Part shown: one piece after another, positions 15,474 to 28,165 of the stretch
Numbering within the stretch: position 1 is the first letter of the stretch
Layout: each line of letters opens with the position of its first letter
Source: Symbiodinium natans
Taxonomy: Eukaryota; Sar; Dinophyceae; Suessiales; Symbiodiniaceae
NCBI GenBank assembly: GCA_905221605.1
Contig: CAJNDS010000780.1
Coordinates: 249,501-313,500, forward strand
Reading direction: 5' to 3'
Length of the DNA stretch: 64,000 nucleotides
The notes under the pieces: model-generated
The model's input: the letters and a program-made list of their open reading frames with translations, nothing else
What the model was told of the DNA's origin: nothing
Database searches by the model: none
Position numbers and translations under genes: made by a program

Positions 15474-18400
15474 TTTCCGGGCTCATGCAAAAAGGGCGGC
15501 TTGCTGCGGATCGCTTCAGGCAGCTGAAAGGTTGATGCTGGGATTCTGAGACGCTGTCAGTGCACGGGTCTTGCGGTCGGGTTTTGAGGTATGATTTCTG
15601 GCAGTCCACAGGAGCTGAGCCGTGGTTATTTTGAGTGCTGTGCGAGTCTCGCGTCGCATTAGCCATTGGGGTTCAAACCTGGAGGGTTTTGCTCATTCCA
15701 GCCATTCTGTGACCGGCATGGAACCATCTGCCCCGAGCATGCACTTCGGCAGCATCTTCGGCATTGAGGCTAGAATGACCGTTTCTGGAATGTTCGGACC
15801 AGCAGATGAGCGCCTCAAGGTTTCAAACTGCCTGTGCTCGGTCAACATGTTGTGCCGAGGATGCGACCTGTTTCCTCCGCCCTTGCCTTAGCATGCCGGT
15901 AGCCTGGAGTAAATGATGTCTCTGGGCCGAAGCTTGGCCCGGCTTGTGAACCACGAAGGCTTGCTTATATGCTTTGAGGATGGCTTGGGGTCATTGTAGT
16001 TTCTTTCGACTGAAGGCTTCTATACTTTGCAGAAGCTTTTGAACAATATGTTCACTCACGAAGCTTGAAGAACCTTTGCAGAGCCTTGGCTTACGCTCAG
16101 TCGAGGCCCAGCTGACGGCATTGATCTGTCATCGACGCCTCTGCGTACCTCCGCTGACTTAGACTGCTGGCTGGGTTATCGGCCGGACTCTGCAGAACCG
16201 AGGGCCAAACCCAACCCGCAAACCAAAAAAACGCAACCAGAAAACCCAAGAGCCCGAAACGAAATCACGGATCGCAACCGCATCATCCACTCGATTCGGC
16301 CGTGCGCGTCAAGTTTGAGGGTCCCTGCTTCTGGCTTGTGCGGTCAGGGTGCTGCTTTGTTTTGTTGTCATGTTGAAATATCTTACGTTGATGTCGGCAG
16401 GGTATGTATGCACAGAGAGGCTTGGATGCATGCGCACACAGGTCAGCATCATCGGTAAGGGCTGGCGTGGCCGCGTGTAAGGCATAAGTCCTTGTGGACT
16501 CTTGATTTTTGTGAGTCGCCCAGGTCAAGCGCAAAGCGGACGTTGACGATGCCAAAGCCTCGCAGGAGCACTTGCTCGTGCGCCGGCGCGGTGCCATGAA
16601 AAGCGCCACCCCACAGATGCTGGAGGATCCCTTGAAGGCTCGAAGAACAGCTCCGGTCCGCTCCGGCCAGGGCACCTCTGAGAGTTTGGATGTCTGGGGA
16701 AGGTGAGAGGTTTAGTTGAAGTTGCTGCTCGTCAGTTTGTGCATCTCAGCCCTTAGCAGCTCCCTGCCGTTCTCCCAGGCAGGCTTGGGGTTGTGATGCT
16801 CCAGCCCGACCTCCATCTGCCCCCAAGTAGCCCGATCCAGAAAGCATCCTTGAAAACAGCTTCTCTAAGCCCTGGTATGCATCCGAATCCAGCAGGCTTT
16901 TCAGATCTGATAAGATCAATAAGTTCCACGAAAAGAAACGGCTCGCGCGTTACTGAGATACTCAAAATTTTGGGCCTGCTAAGCTGAGCTGCGCCTTCAC
17001 AGGCGGTCACAGGCGCTTTCCAAAAGCAAAGGATGCAGGCCTGCGTGAGGCGTTGAAGCCACATGCATGTCTACGTTTCAACCACAGACCTTAGTCGTAG
17101 GGTGAACTCCACATCAGCAAAGGCTTCTAGGCACAGACCGTCACGTAAGGATCTCAATGAATAGCGAAGGAAATCACCCGCAGCTCTCGAAGGAGGACCT
17201 TGTTGTTTCTGGCCCCTGGGGCCCGGATCTTGTCCCGGCACTGGATCCGGTTGTTCACCCGAACCCCATGGCTAGCATCGTGGATGACCAACTTCTTACC
17301 GGTGGCGCCGGTAGCGATAGCCTCGTCCTCCACTATCACCGCAGGGCTGCACATCGCCCGTGGCGGGCTCCTGGACCGAGTGATAATTCGGCGCTCGTTC
17401 TAGCGCCGTTCCCCGGGTACTCAATCTAGCGGCCATTGCCGTAATGCAATCGCTGGTATGAATCGCTCGTCAACTCAACTGAACACTTGCATGTAAGCCG
17501 CACAAATTGGGAGAAAGCAGGTGTGGACAGGCAGATGTGAGGCTTCGGGCTAAAGGGTTGTCATGAATGTCACTCTGCGCAAATGTGCGCAGCACAAGGG
17601 CTCGAAGGCTCCGCCGAGCTTTGGAATGTCCTTCTGCCAGGACACCTGCGCCTTCGCACCATAACCCTTCCTAGCATGAGGCCGGCTTCTGCAGGCGTTG
17701 CGCGGGCTTTGACCTTGCCACACCCTCTGGCTCGGGCTTGAACAGAGGTGAGGTCATCTAGGCATTCGAGGCAAAGGCAGGCGGAGCTGTTGTGTCACAG
17801 CCTTCTCCTGATTGTGCCCCTGTTGTCGCGCGGCAAGCGCGCTGCGGCCGCTCGCTGCTTGCCCTTGCAGTTGCGGCGCCTTGCAAGCCGAGAGGGCGGC
17901 GAAGGTGAAGGGTGGGAAGAGGCCTGGATCTTGCAGGCTGGAGTTCGCGTGCGAACTTTCGGTGATTCGCTCGGCTGCGGCTTCAAGAAGGACGCTTGGA
18001 TAGATAGTGTAGAATGATTTCCATTCTGTTCAGGGGTTCCCGCGCAAGCAGTTGCAACGGGGCAAGTCTCAGGGCATTCATGATTCCTGACCAGATTTGC
18101 CGACATAGTTCAGGCCTTTGCAGGGTGTGCACCCTGGTCCCAAACAGCTTCCCCCTCCTCCCCGACCCATGGAAGCTCGTGTCTGTGGCTTCTGAGATTG
18201 CAATCTTGGGAATGACAGAAGAGAAGGAAGGCCGGAAGAGTGGCCGGCTTTCGCTCACTCCCAACGGCTCCGAGTCTGAGTGACTTGTGTCACTTGCATC
18301 GACTTATGTCATCGTGACGTGGCCAGTGCCTTGTGTGAGACGTCCAGTTCAGCTTGGCCGTCCGTCTGGCCGTCCGTTTGTTTGCCTCATGGTCGGCGAA

Positions 18401-18475
18401 CATGGCTCTTGCCAAAGATATCAGTCTGGTCAGCTTTGTCCTACTATGGAGGTTATCATAAGGATGTTTGGAGGT
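15474..18475. other. 3-kb segment present only in duplication copy 1
   Basis: Copy 2 goes directly from ...GCCACTTGCTCC (26866) through a few bases to GTGCCCTGTGGAGTTTCGG, while copy 1 has 3 kb between the matching ends. No terminal repeats or target duplication are apparent. It is not known whether this is an insertion in copy 1 or a deletion in copy 2. Short ORFs only. Confidence 0.6.
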
Positions 18476-18694
18476 GTGCCTTGTGGAGTTTCGGACCCGA
18501 TCCGGTCGAGTCTTGGCCTTGAGCACCTTTTTGCTCAAAGAACTCCATGGCTTCCGTGGCTTGCCGCATGCTGTTCAGGCTCCAAAGCGGCAGACTCAAA
18601 CCACTTTGCTTGCATGGCTTGCATCGTGAGCTTTGGATGTCCATCTGGCCAGATGGCTCTTGTTCTTGGCTGGGTGAGGGTTGTGCACAAGGTC

Positions 18695-19560
18695 CCAAGG
18701 TTCCGCCTTCCTTCCGTCCGTTCTGTCCGTTCCGTCCGTCCGTCCCGGTCCGCCGTCGGTCGTTTAAGCTGATGTTCTCAGCAAGCTGCCATCCCAATCA
18801 CCTGCGCGTCTTGCGACCACGCGCTTGTTGCGGGTCAGGCTTCGAAGCCTTCAAAACAGTCCCCGAAAAAAACTTCGGACTTGTAGATTTCCCATGATGT
18901 TTCCTGGGCACAGGGATGTCTCCTCAGATACCTGGACGATCTGCAGGTCTTCGGGTTTCGTCCGTCCGTCCATCCCACCATTCTTGCGACCACGCGCTTG
19001 TTGCGGGTCAGCCTTCGAAGCCTTGAAAAGAGTCCCCGCAGAGCCTTAACAGCCTTGTAGATTTCCCAGATGGCTCCTTGGCACAGGGATGCCTCTTCAG
19101 ATAGCTGGACGATCTGCAGGTCTTCGGGTTCCGTCCGTCCGTCCGTCCCGGACCGCCGTCCGTCGTTTGAGCTGATGTTCACACCATTCTTGCGTCCACG
19201 CGCTTGTTGCGGGTCAGCCTTCGAAGCCTTCAAAAGAGTCCCCGAAGAAGATTAACAGACTTGTAGATTTCACAGATGGCTCCTTGGCACAGGGATGCCT
19301 CATCATATACCTGGACGATCTACGTCCGTCCGTCCGTCCCGGTCCGCCGTCCGTCGTTTGAGCTGATGTTCCCAGCAAGCTGCCATCCCAATCACCTGCG
19401 CGTCTTGCGACCACGCGCTTGTTGCGGGTCAGCCTTCGAAGCCTTCAAAAGAGTCCCCGAAAAAACATCGGACTTGTAGATTTCCCATGATGTTTCCTGG
19501 GCACAGGGATGTCTCCTCAGATACCTGGACGGGGGGGGGGATCTGCAGGTCTTTGGACTG
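18695..19560. repeat. ~200-bp satellite-like tandem array, copy 1 (four units)
   Basis: Units contain TCCGTCCGTCC runs, CGTTTGAGCTGATGTTC, TTGCGACCACGCGCTTGTTG, CTTCGAAGCCTTCAAAAG and CTTGTAGATTTCCCA. The marker CGGGTCA recurs at 18831, 19014, 19210 and 19425, giving periods of 183, 196 and 215 bp. Open frames through it arise from the repeat and show no known domain. Confidence 0.85.
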
Positions 19561-20966
19561 GAGAGTAGTGGGATATTGCCTACGGACGTCGTGACATCGA
19601 AACATGGGTTGGGTCTTCTGCGATGTCCGGGCACCTACGGAAATCGAAAAAGGCGCTATGACATCGAAACATGGGTTGGGAGCTCCGACCATCCGCTGCG
19701 CCATGCGCCCCGACATTTTCTGCCTGAGGGAAATGAGATGAAATGTTTAGAGCGTCAGGTTTGCGATGCTCGAATGTTGACTGCTGCTTGGCTTCAGCGT
19801 CGTGGGCATCTTAGACTTTCTGTCCCCTGGTTAGCTGGGCTCTTGGACGGCTTGCATAGCATTCGTCTTGCCTCCTTTCCTTTCTCCATAGGCCATGCTT
19901 ACACAGCATTGCGGTCTTCTTATGTTCTCACAGGTTTGTGGATAGTAGAGCACGTTGGTATGCCATTATGAGGGTTTTTTCGCGAGCCTACATCGGGGAG
20001 TCTTGTTCGGGTCTGCTTGCCCTGAGGCCGTTCCCTGCGAGTGGCCGCTGGCCTCTAAATCCTGCATGAGAGTGCCAGCAACAGCTGCCCAAACGATGTT
20101 CCAAAGAGGTTCATATCGAATGCGTCGGCATATCTTTGCCTTTGAATACAGCACGCTTCGGGTTCTCCTCTGCAATTAGCCCACGCGATAAAGTCGACAA
20201 GCTCGAAAGCGAGGCTTCAGCAAAGTTGCACCGGCTCAATGGCCAGAGCGTTGTCTGTTCCATGCACCAAAGCTTCCCCGCCAACGTTTTCAGCCCACTG
20301 TGCATCGAGACGTGCGGGACTGGAACGATCTTAAGGATTTGCCTGCTACTCCTGCGACGGCGTGATCGGAACATCAGAAGAAATTTCATCGGACATTGCC
20401 AGGGCCGCGAAAAACTGCTCTAACTCGTTCTCGCCCTTCAGTTTCTACCTAGACCCAGGCGTTGCTGCCGTTTTGCGCTGACAACTCACGCCTGTCTGCC
20501 CAAGACCGGTTCTTCAGGTCTGCAAGTGTGCTCCCATGCTGCTGCCAGCTGTGGTTTTTGACAAGTCTGGGATAACCACTCATGCGATAGAGTGGCCAGG
20601 TGTCAGGGTTTAGGGTTTATCCCAAACCCTACACCCATACAAGACCCTAAGCCGTAAACCTTTCACCGCCCCAACCCCCGGCTGGGCCATTGACATGCCC
20701 AGACCACTCAACTAAAGATTGCGAAAGGCGTGGGGCAACCCAGACCCTTGGGAGGATATAGACAGTAGATCCTCCAGTAGAGCAACCTCCGTGGCCGTTG
20801 CACCCATGCGTTAGGCTCAATTTCCCTCGACACTCTTTCCAAGCCCTTCCCGGGCCCTCGCAAGCTGCACCCCCTGAAGATGTTGACCTTGGCACCCCTT
20901 TTATTTCGGGAGTGTGTGCCCACGGTGGGACACAACCCATGAAACCCTGAAGTTCAACGCTGGGCA

Positions 20967-21730
20967 GTTCTGCTGCTCCCATATGCCTCATATCTGCGGA
21001 AGATCACTCAGCACATGCTCTGAGATCACCTGTTGGACTTGTTTGCTCAGTTCTGACTTCGTCAGTGGTCATGGCTGACATTGGCCGACCTGTCACGGCC
21101 AAGGCCCAAGATCGTAGCGCAAAGCGTGGACAATACCCGTTTTCCATAGCCGAAGGCTCAATGACCTTGGCCTGATCCTGGAGGTATGCACGAAGCCGCT
21201 GACCACAGTGGGTCATTGCACGAGGGCAGTGTTTCCATGAACTCGTGGCGTGGTTTCTTGCTGCTCGCCAAGCTGCCACTTCAAGATGGCTTGGCTGTTT
21301 AAGCACTCCGATGGTGCCTTGCAGCATCCACCCTCTCGGTGACCCGCCCTCGGTCATGAGCACTACTCGGGGCCGCTTTTCCCAAGCGCCTCGTACCGGA
21401 GGAGCGGCCGTTCCATGCGAATCCTGTGCCGGTGCACTTGTGCAGGTCCGCTGTCAACAGGGGTCCCCAGTGCCTGCCAGTCTCTCCAACCTGCTTGTGG
21501 GGATACAAGAGCCGCCAACACTATATTACAAAGAAGCTTATGCCGAATGTTTTTGGGTATCTTTACCTTGGGATGCAACACGTTTCGCATAGGCTGCGCA
21601 GGTTTGCGAAGGTTAGTGGAGAGTGTGAGGAGTAAGCTAAAGTCCATATATGTCGTTCGTTCGTGAGAATCTGCGGTGCAAGGTTTCTTTTTCGTGGCAA
21701 GTCTACGATGCCCACGACGTGCGGTGAAGT
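20967..21730. other. ~760-bp segment present only in copy 1
   Basis: Copy 2 joins GAAGTTCAACG to a GTGAAGCTGCGGG sequence at about 30300, while copy 1 has about 760 bp between. The extra piece carries a diverged version (about 21520-21610, starting TTACAAAGAAGCTTATGCCG) of the motif at 20100-20180 and 29080-29160 (TTCCAAAGAGGTTCATATCG). Confidence 0.55.
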
Positions 21731-24700
21731 GAAGCTGCGGGCACACACTAAATGTTTCCGAACCTCAGGCCAGGAGAGAACGTATCGGGTTGAACGGCAA
21801 GGCAACGGATTGTTAGAGCTCAGGTTTATCAGGTTTAGGCTTACGTTCTGCGAATGTTGTGACCGTGTGCTTGTGCACCTTCAGCTTCTTCAACCTTCCA
21901 AAAGAGGCGCCTTGGCGGCCGCCTCTCCTGTGGGCTTGCAAGCCTAGGGCCTAAGATGCCCAGGACCGTCATTCCGAATCCTCGGGAGCTCAGGTGAAAG
22001 GGTGCATACTCGGGGGATGTATGTCTATCAGACCTTGACGCCTCTATCCCGCCGATGCTGTGCATCAGGATTTTGGCTGGTTTTGGTCCCCGAAAGTTAA
22101 AGACCAGGTGCCTAGGGCTGAAGGACGCTGTCGGCAGAGGAATGTGATCATAGGGCATCAACATGTTTGAGTCCTCCCGGTTGAAGGGAGCATCTCTTGG
22201 GTATAGGTATCATGAGTTTGGGCGTGAGCGACAGACTATATCTGCTAGGAGACGGAGAGGACGCGGAATGCAGTGTTGTCGAGGCAGGTGCGGCTCTCAT
22301 CGCTTTGCTTGGTGTGGACAAAAGCATGAATGCACCTGAACACACACAAACGGAGATGATTGCGTTAGGTGGCACCTAATCGCTGCACGGGTCCCGTAAC
22401 AACAACCTGTGTCCGCTGTGTCCACTGTGCCGGCTCAGGGCTTTCATCACATTTGCTTGGCATCTCTGCCCTTGGAGCCCAGAGGACTCGCACGGGGCGT
22501 GCGAGACTTGAGCCCTCCAGTGCGCAAACACCCGCAAATATCTGGTGGGCTTTGTGATGTCTGAGTCGCTTTATAAGAGAGGGACTGAGGCAGCTTTGGA
22601 TCTGCTCGGCGTCCGTTTTCATGGCTACAAGGTCTGTCTGTTAAGACGAAGCCATGTGCCAGCGTTTGCCTGTATCCACCATGCTTCAAGCCGCTTCTGC
22701 AACGCGTACATATCCACTGTGCAGACCAGCTTCCGTCAAGAATGCAATCGCGCAAGGAAGCCATGTGCCGCTGGGGATTTCTCAGAGGTTGAGGGGTGGC
22801 GCCTTGTCCAACCCAGTAGAGTCGCTAGAGCCTTTCGTAGGATTGTTCTAGTGTCGGCACTGTTTGTAGGATTTCGTAGGCATGTTCGCAAACCCCCCAG
22901 AAGTAGGAGCCAGCTAGGTAGGGCCTTGCATCTGGCAGAGGTTCGCCTCAGAGCGCTGCGAAAAAGCAGCTGCTCGTCTTCACCACTTCGGAACAATAGG
23001 CTGGAGCATTGCACAGCATGGGGGTGCGTGGACAGGCGAAGGGTCCTAAGCATGCAGGCTCGGCAGATTGCGCGCAAATCGCCAGTGAAATCCGAACACG
23101 CATCATTCTTGGGAGTGCCCAGTGGTCTGCTCTACAGCGGGTGTCTGTCCTTGCGTTGCCTGGTCTCAAAAACCGTGAGAGTGCTGTGGCTCATAGGCTT
23201 GGAGGCGGCCGCTTCCCTCCCAAAACCAGGCAGCGTTTGCATCGCGAGCCTCAGACATGCTGCTACTGCCGAGATATCTCCAAGTTAGGCTGCATCAAGC
23301 TTGCTGCAGTGCAGCCCCTACTGACAAACCTTCGGTTTGAGATACAGTGTAGCAACGACTTCATTACTAAAGGACATCTATCGAGTCTGCGTCAGAATGC
23401 CCCCAGCCTGTGAGCGCGGAGGGTACGGCGGAGGTGGCAAGGGCGCCCTGCTGTGAGCGCTGATTCTGGGTTTCATGTGTGGACACGTAATCCTGCGCAA
23501 GTTGCACCAGGAACGCCGCACATATCTTCCAAAGTAAGGTCCGCAAACGTTGGACCCTCTTTGCTTCGAGAGAAGCCTTGGTCTGAAGAGTGGGCCCTTG
23601 TTTGTGGCAGTGTTGCCCCATCGATTGGGCAGCATGAGGAATGGAGCGCTAGCCCATAATTCCGGGCATCCAAAGATGCAAAGGCCCAGACTTTGGGACA
23701 CCAACTCAAGCCGTGATGCAAAGATCAAATCCCAGTTGAGTCGGCTTTGGAGTCCACCATCGTTCGGGGGTGCACTGGGAGTTCACCGAGAATGAGAAAC
23801 GACTTTTTGGTCACCCTCGGCCACGAATATCGATCCCAAAAGCGTACGTACATTGTATGTACGTCATATTTAGGTTTGCCCAACACAGGGGCCCGCAACA
23901 AGGGGCACTGCTTGGCCCCTCAGACAACTTGTCATGCTGAGCAACTCACGCGGGTCCCATCAACTTGTGCGGGTGGCTTGGCCACTGCCACGCAGTATGG
24001 TGTAGGGACCAGCAAGGCCCATCCTAGAGTTTTGGCACCGGGGGCTGTCAGCTGCCTGCATGCGCCTAGGGTTGTGCGCCGCCCTCAACAGTAGGAGTCG
24101 GCTTGCTTGCCGGCGGGCTTGTCTTGTTAGTTTCGCAAGGGGCGCAAGCGCATGCTGGCATGTGCCACGGGATGCCATGAGCATGTCTGCACGTGTTGCA
24201 CAGTTGCACTTCCCTTGTGTTGTGCTGTCCTCATGCCGGTGATGTTGAGCAATAGCTCGCCGAAAAAGGGCAAGTTTAGGGCTTCTGAGAAGGGAGCTTA
24301 AGAGGCAAGATTGGAGCTCGGGGTCAGAGTTGGAGCTAAAGCCACAGAACCCCAATCCCAGCAAAGTATGAGGCAGCGCAGTGGGGCAGCTTGTAAGTCT
24401 TCATGGCCGTTCGCGCATTTCGCGCAGCACAAGGACTGAAATGCATGAAACCGAGGAACAAATCGACTCTGCTTCTCTCCGAAGTCTCAGGGTCAGGTTC
24501 GATGTTCCACAAGGCATCGATGCCGGATTCGCAACCACTGTCTCGTGGCATTCGTGCAGTGTGAACGTGCGAATAGCGGTTTAGGCGCACGTGGCGCAAG
24601 TGCCTTGCCAGAGTTCTGGGCCGAAGCATTTACCTCGCAGAGCCGTTTCAAGACACCCGACAGCATCCTTTCCCTGAGACCCTGTGATGCGGATCAGGGG

Positions 24701-25930
24701 GTGAGTTGGGTTCAAGTGTTCCGGATCTTCCGAGGCATCCGCAGGCATCCATAGGCATCCGTAGGCTTTTGCTTGTGGTGAGCTCGGTGCCCCCTCGTCC
24801 TGAGATGTTCTGACGGTCTAAGATGACATCGAGGTCGCGCGTTGGGTCACCCGAAACCTGCAGATCACAGTCATAGCGGCGCTCTCGGCCCCGTGACCAC
24901 GGCGCCCAGGCATTCGAGCTTCCAGGACTTGCCAATGCTCGCCATGAAGCACTTGGGCTGTGGACCGGACGCCGGACTCCAAGAGCTCGGATTCCGAAGT
25001 CGACCGAGCAATGCAGGAGGCCCCAACAGCTTTTCTGCGCCTTACCCTGCTGTAGCTCCGGACGCTTTCTCGACATCAAGAAAACTCTTCACTCTCGAGC
25101 AACTGCGAAGAATCCCGCGCGGTTCGTTTTCCTGTTGCCCGAGGTGAGCCTGAGGGTTCCCATCTTCACGCAAGGCGCCTGAGGCGTTGTTGAAGCCCTA
25201 CAGCCTCTACGGCCCCTTCAACCCCTTCGAGCCCTTCGAGCCCTGCAAGCCTGGGCCTCATACTCTGCATACTCCTCGTGCAAGAGCCCCGGGCGGAGAT
25301 GTGCGGAGCTGTACGGAGATGCGCGCCAACGTCGGGTCCAGGGCAGTACTGAGCCGCCCCTGTCAGCTCCCCGGCTGGGCCTCGGACGCCGCCTTCTTCT
25401 TGGGGGGGCCCGCTGGGTCTCTGGGTGCCTGGCCTGCCTGGGGCTGTCAGAGGGCTTCGACGGCGGCCTGTGGCACCCTGCACCTGTCGGACATTGCGAT
25501 GCTGACACCCGAGCCGGTTGAGCCGGCCCGGATCCGGGCCCGATCAGAGGGCCGAAGACGGCCAGCGTCCTATGCGCTTTAGGCCTTAGGGCTTTAGGAC
25601 ATGTCGGAACTGCCGACACGTGCTCCTTCCTGGCGCATGCAAAAGGGACTCATGGGAGCAGTGTTTGGTTGTGGCTTTTTGCTGTGAGGCAGTGTCGACG
25701 GTCTTGCGGTCTAGTTCAGCTTTTGTTGCAGGCATGTGAGTGACTTGGTAGGAAATGTCGTCACGTGTCGCAGCATGGCGCATCATGCTCAGCTGTGTTT
25801 TGCAAGTCCGGAGTTTGGGGTTCAAGCTAGAGAGGTGTTGGGTAGCACACGATGACACGGTTGTTTGGCTTTGCTTACCAGTGGCATGGTTTTTCTCGGA
25901 GGCTTTCCGTTTCCAAATGTATTCCGGTTG

Positions 25931-26617
25931 CTGCGTAGCACTTTCCATCATTGGGCTTGAGTTTTGGATCTCTGAGTACCGCTTTCTGGAAGGCGATCGT
26001 CAAGGGCACGCCCTTGCTTCCTACTAGGTGTTGTTCACGGCTGTACAGGCACCATCTTGCAGACCATAGCGACAGCCTCTGCGAAAGGGAAGGTTGACGT
26101 TTCGGCGAGCACATCGACAGCCTTAAGCATAAATCTTGATGCTGTTTGTTGCCAAACAGCTTCCACAAAAATGACTTTGATTCTAGCAGGGCTCAGCGAT
26201 TTGTGTTCACACTCTCTGATGATGTGTGCTGCTGTTGGGGAGCTGGACAGATTGCAGCTTCCGTATCCTGCAGATGATCCTTGCGGCGTACATCCGTGGC
26301 CACGAGTGTGAAAGCGGTGTGCGCCCTTCCTGAAGAGCGTGAGGTGCCTAGGGGTTGACTCGGAGGGCCAGTTGGGAGGAGGCCAGTTTGGAGAAGCGGG
26401 GGCGACTTCGGGGCCGGCCGCACCGAAAAGGCCGTGTACGACACTCTATTGCAAGCCTCGCGGTGCAATTTCCCTAAGCATTTGTGCCAGAATTCCGCTG
26501 CCGATGTGCATCGTCGAATTAACCGATTTTGATCGATTTTGGAGCTTGTTCACCGCGAATGCAGCTCCGAGCTTCTGTGCAGCGCCGTGAAGATGCTCTT
26601 TGAGACAGTCGCTGGTA
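25931..26617. other. Spacer between the duplication copies
   Basis: No gene recognised. A short palindrome AAGGGC-AC-GCCCTT occurs near 25998-26011. Confidence 0.4.
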
Positions 26618-27084
26618 TGCTTACATAACATGCGCAGTTGTCAAAACACTCCCGGTATCCTAAAACTGCAATGAACGAAGCTCATCAGCAGCCAAAGTTG
26701 CAGTTAGCTGGCTGTTGCAAAGAGAAGGTTTCACTGAATCAGCATGTCGAAGTAATCTCTACTTCTCGAACTGTCGACTGCAAACATGACACTCTGTTGC
26801 TTTGCCGAGGACTGTCTGCTTCCCGCGCGCTTTGTAAGGCTCAATGCCGCCACTTGCTCCCGCGAATTGTGCCCTGTGGAGTTTCGGATCAGAGTCCTGG
26901 CCTTGAGCACCTTCTCGCCCAGAGAGCTGCATGGCTTCCGTGGCTTCCCGCCTGCTTTTCAGGCTCCAAAGCGGACTCGAACCACTTTGCTTGCATGGCA
27001 TCGTGGGCTGTGGATGTCCATCTGGCCAGATGGCTCTTGCGCCTGCTTGGGTGAGGGTTGTGCACAAGGTCCCAAGGTCCTGCT

Positions 27085-28165
27085 GTCCGTCCGTCCGTTC
27101 CGTCCGTTCCGTCCGTCCGTTTCGTCTGTTCCGTCCGTCCCGGTCCGCCGTCCGTCGCCTGAGCTGAAGTTCCCCCCAAGCCGCCATTCCAATCACCTGC
27201 GAGTCTTGCGACCACGCGCTTGTGGCGGGTCAGCCTTCGAAGCCTTCAAAAGAGTCCCCGAAGGAACTTAACAGACGTGTAGATTTCGCAGATGGCTCCT
27301 TGGCGCAGGGATGTGATACCTGGACGATCTGCAGGTCTTCGGGTTGCATCCGTCCCGGTCCGCCGTCCGTCGTTTGAGCTGATGTTCCCACCAATGTTGC
27401 GACCACGCGCTTGTTGCGGGTCAACCTTCGAAGCCTGCAAAAGAGTCCCCGAAGAAGCTTAATAACAGACTTGTAGATTTCCCAGATGGCTCCTTGGCAC
27501 AGGGATGCCTCCTCAGATACCTGTTCCGTCCGTCCGTCCTTCCCGGTCCGCCGTCCGTGGTTTGAGTTGATGTTCCCACAAAGCTGCCATCCTATTCACC
27601 TGCGAGTCTTGCGACCACGCGCTTGTTGCGGGTCAACCTTCGAAGCCTTCAAAAGAGTCCCCGAAGAAGCTTGACAGACTTGTAGATTGCCCATGATGTT
27701 TCCTTGGCACAGGGATGTCTCCTCAGATACCTGGACGATCTGCAGGTCTTCGGGTTTCGTCCGTCCATCCCTCCCTGTCCGCCGTCCGTCGTTTGAGCTG
27801 ATGTTCCCACCAATTTTGCGACCACGCGCTTGTTGCGGGTCAACCTTCCAAGCCTTCAAAAGAGTCCCCGAAGAAGCTTAACAGACTTGCAGACTTCCCA
27901 GATGGCTCCTTGGCACAGGCATGCCTCTTCAGATACCTGGGTTCCGTCCGTCCGTCCTTCCCGGTTTGAGTTGATGTTCCCACCAAGCTGCCTTCCTAAT
28001 CACCTGCGAGTCTTGCGACCACGCGCTTGTTGCGGGTCAGCCTTCGAAGCCTTCAAAAGAGTCCCCGAAGGAACTTAACAGACTTGTAGATTGCCCATGA
28101 TCTTTCCTTGGCACAGAGATGTCTCCTCAGATACCCGGACGATCTGCAGGTCGGGTCAAAAGTCT
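27085..28165. repeat. ~200-bp satellite-like tandem array, copy 2 (five units)
   Basis: Same unit as 18695-19560. The marker CGGGTC recurs at 27226, 27417, 27629, 27836 and 28033, giving periods of 191, 212, 207 and 197 bp. One more unit than in copy 1, consistent with unequal exchange. Confidence 0.85.

Larger units (their letters stand above)
15231..25930 (+). repeat. Segmental duplication, copy 1
   Basis: This block is repeated in the same order and orientation at 26618-34435. Matching anchors are TGCTTACATAACATGCGCAG (15231 and 26618), the satellite arrays, ACATCGAAACATGGGTTGGG (19591 and 28597), GGTATCATGAGTTTGGGCGT (22207 and 30794) and CAGTGGCATGGTTT near the end. Copies differ by scattered substitutions and several indels. 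No recognised gene or conserved long ORF was found in either copy; matching ORFs such as 22197-22379 and 30784-30966 have no known motif. Confidence 0.85.

Noticed and set aside
17862-17875. TGCCCTTGCA similar to the CCTT hairpins
   Set aside because: Only three base pairs form; not convincing.
22545-23288. 247-codon ORF as a gene
   Set aside because: The duplicate copy breaks this frame and no domain is visible; composition is that of chance GC-rich sequence.
24490-24515. GGTTCGATGTTCC like a tRNA B box (also near 33011)
   Set aside because: No A box, acceptor stem or cloverleaf can be drawn around it. No tRNA or rRNA gene was recognised in the window.
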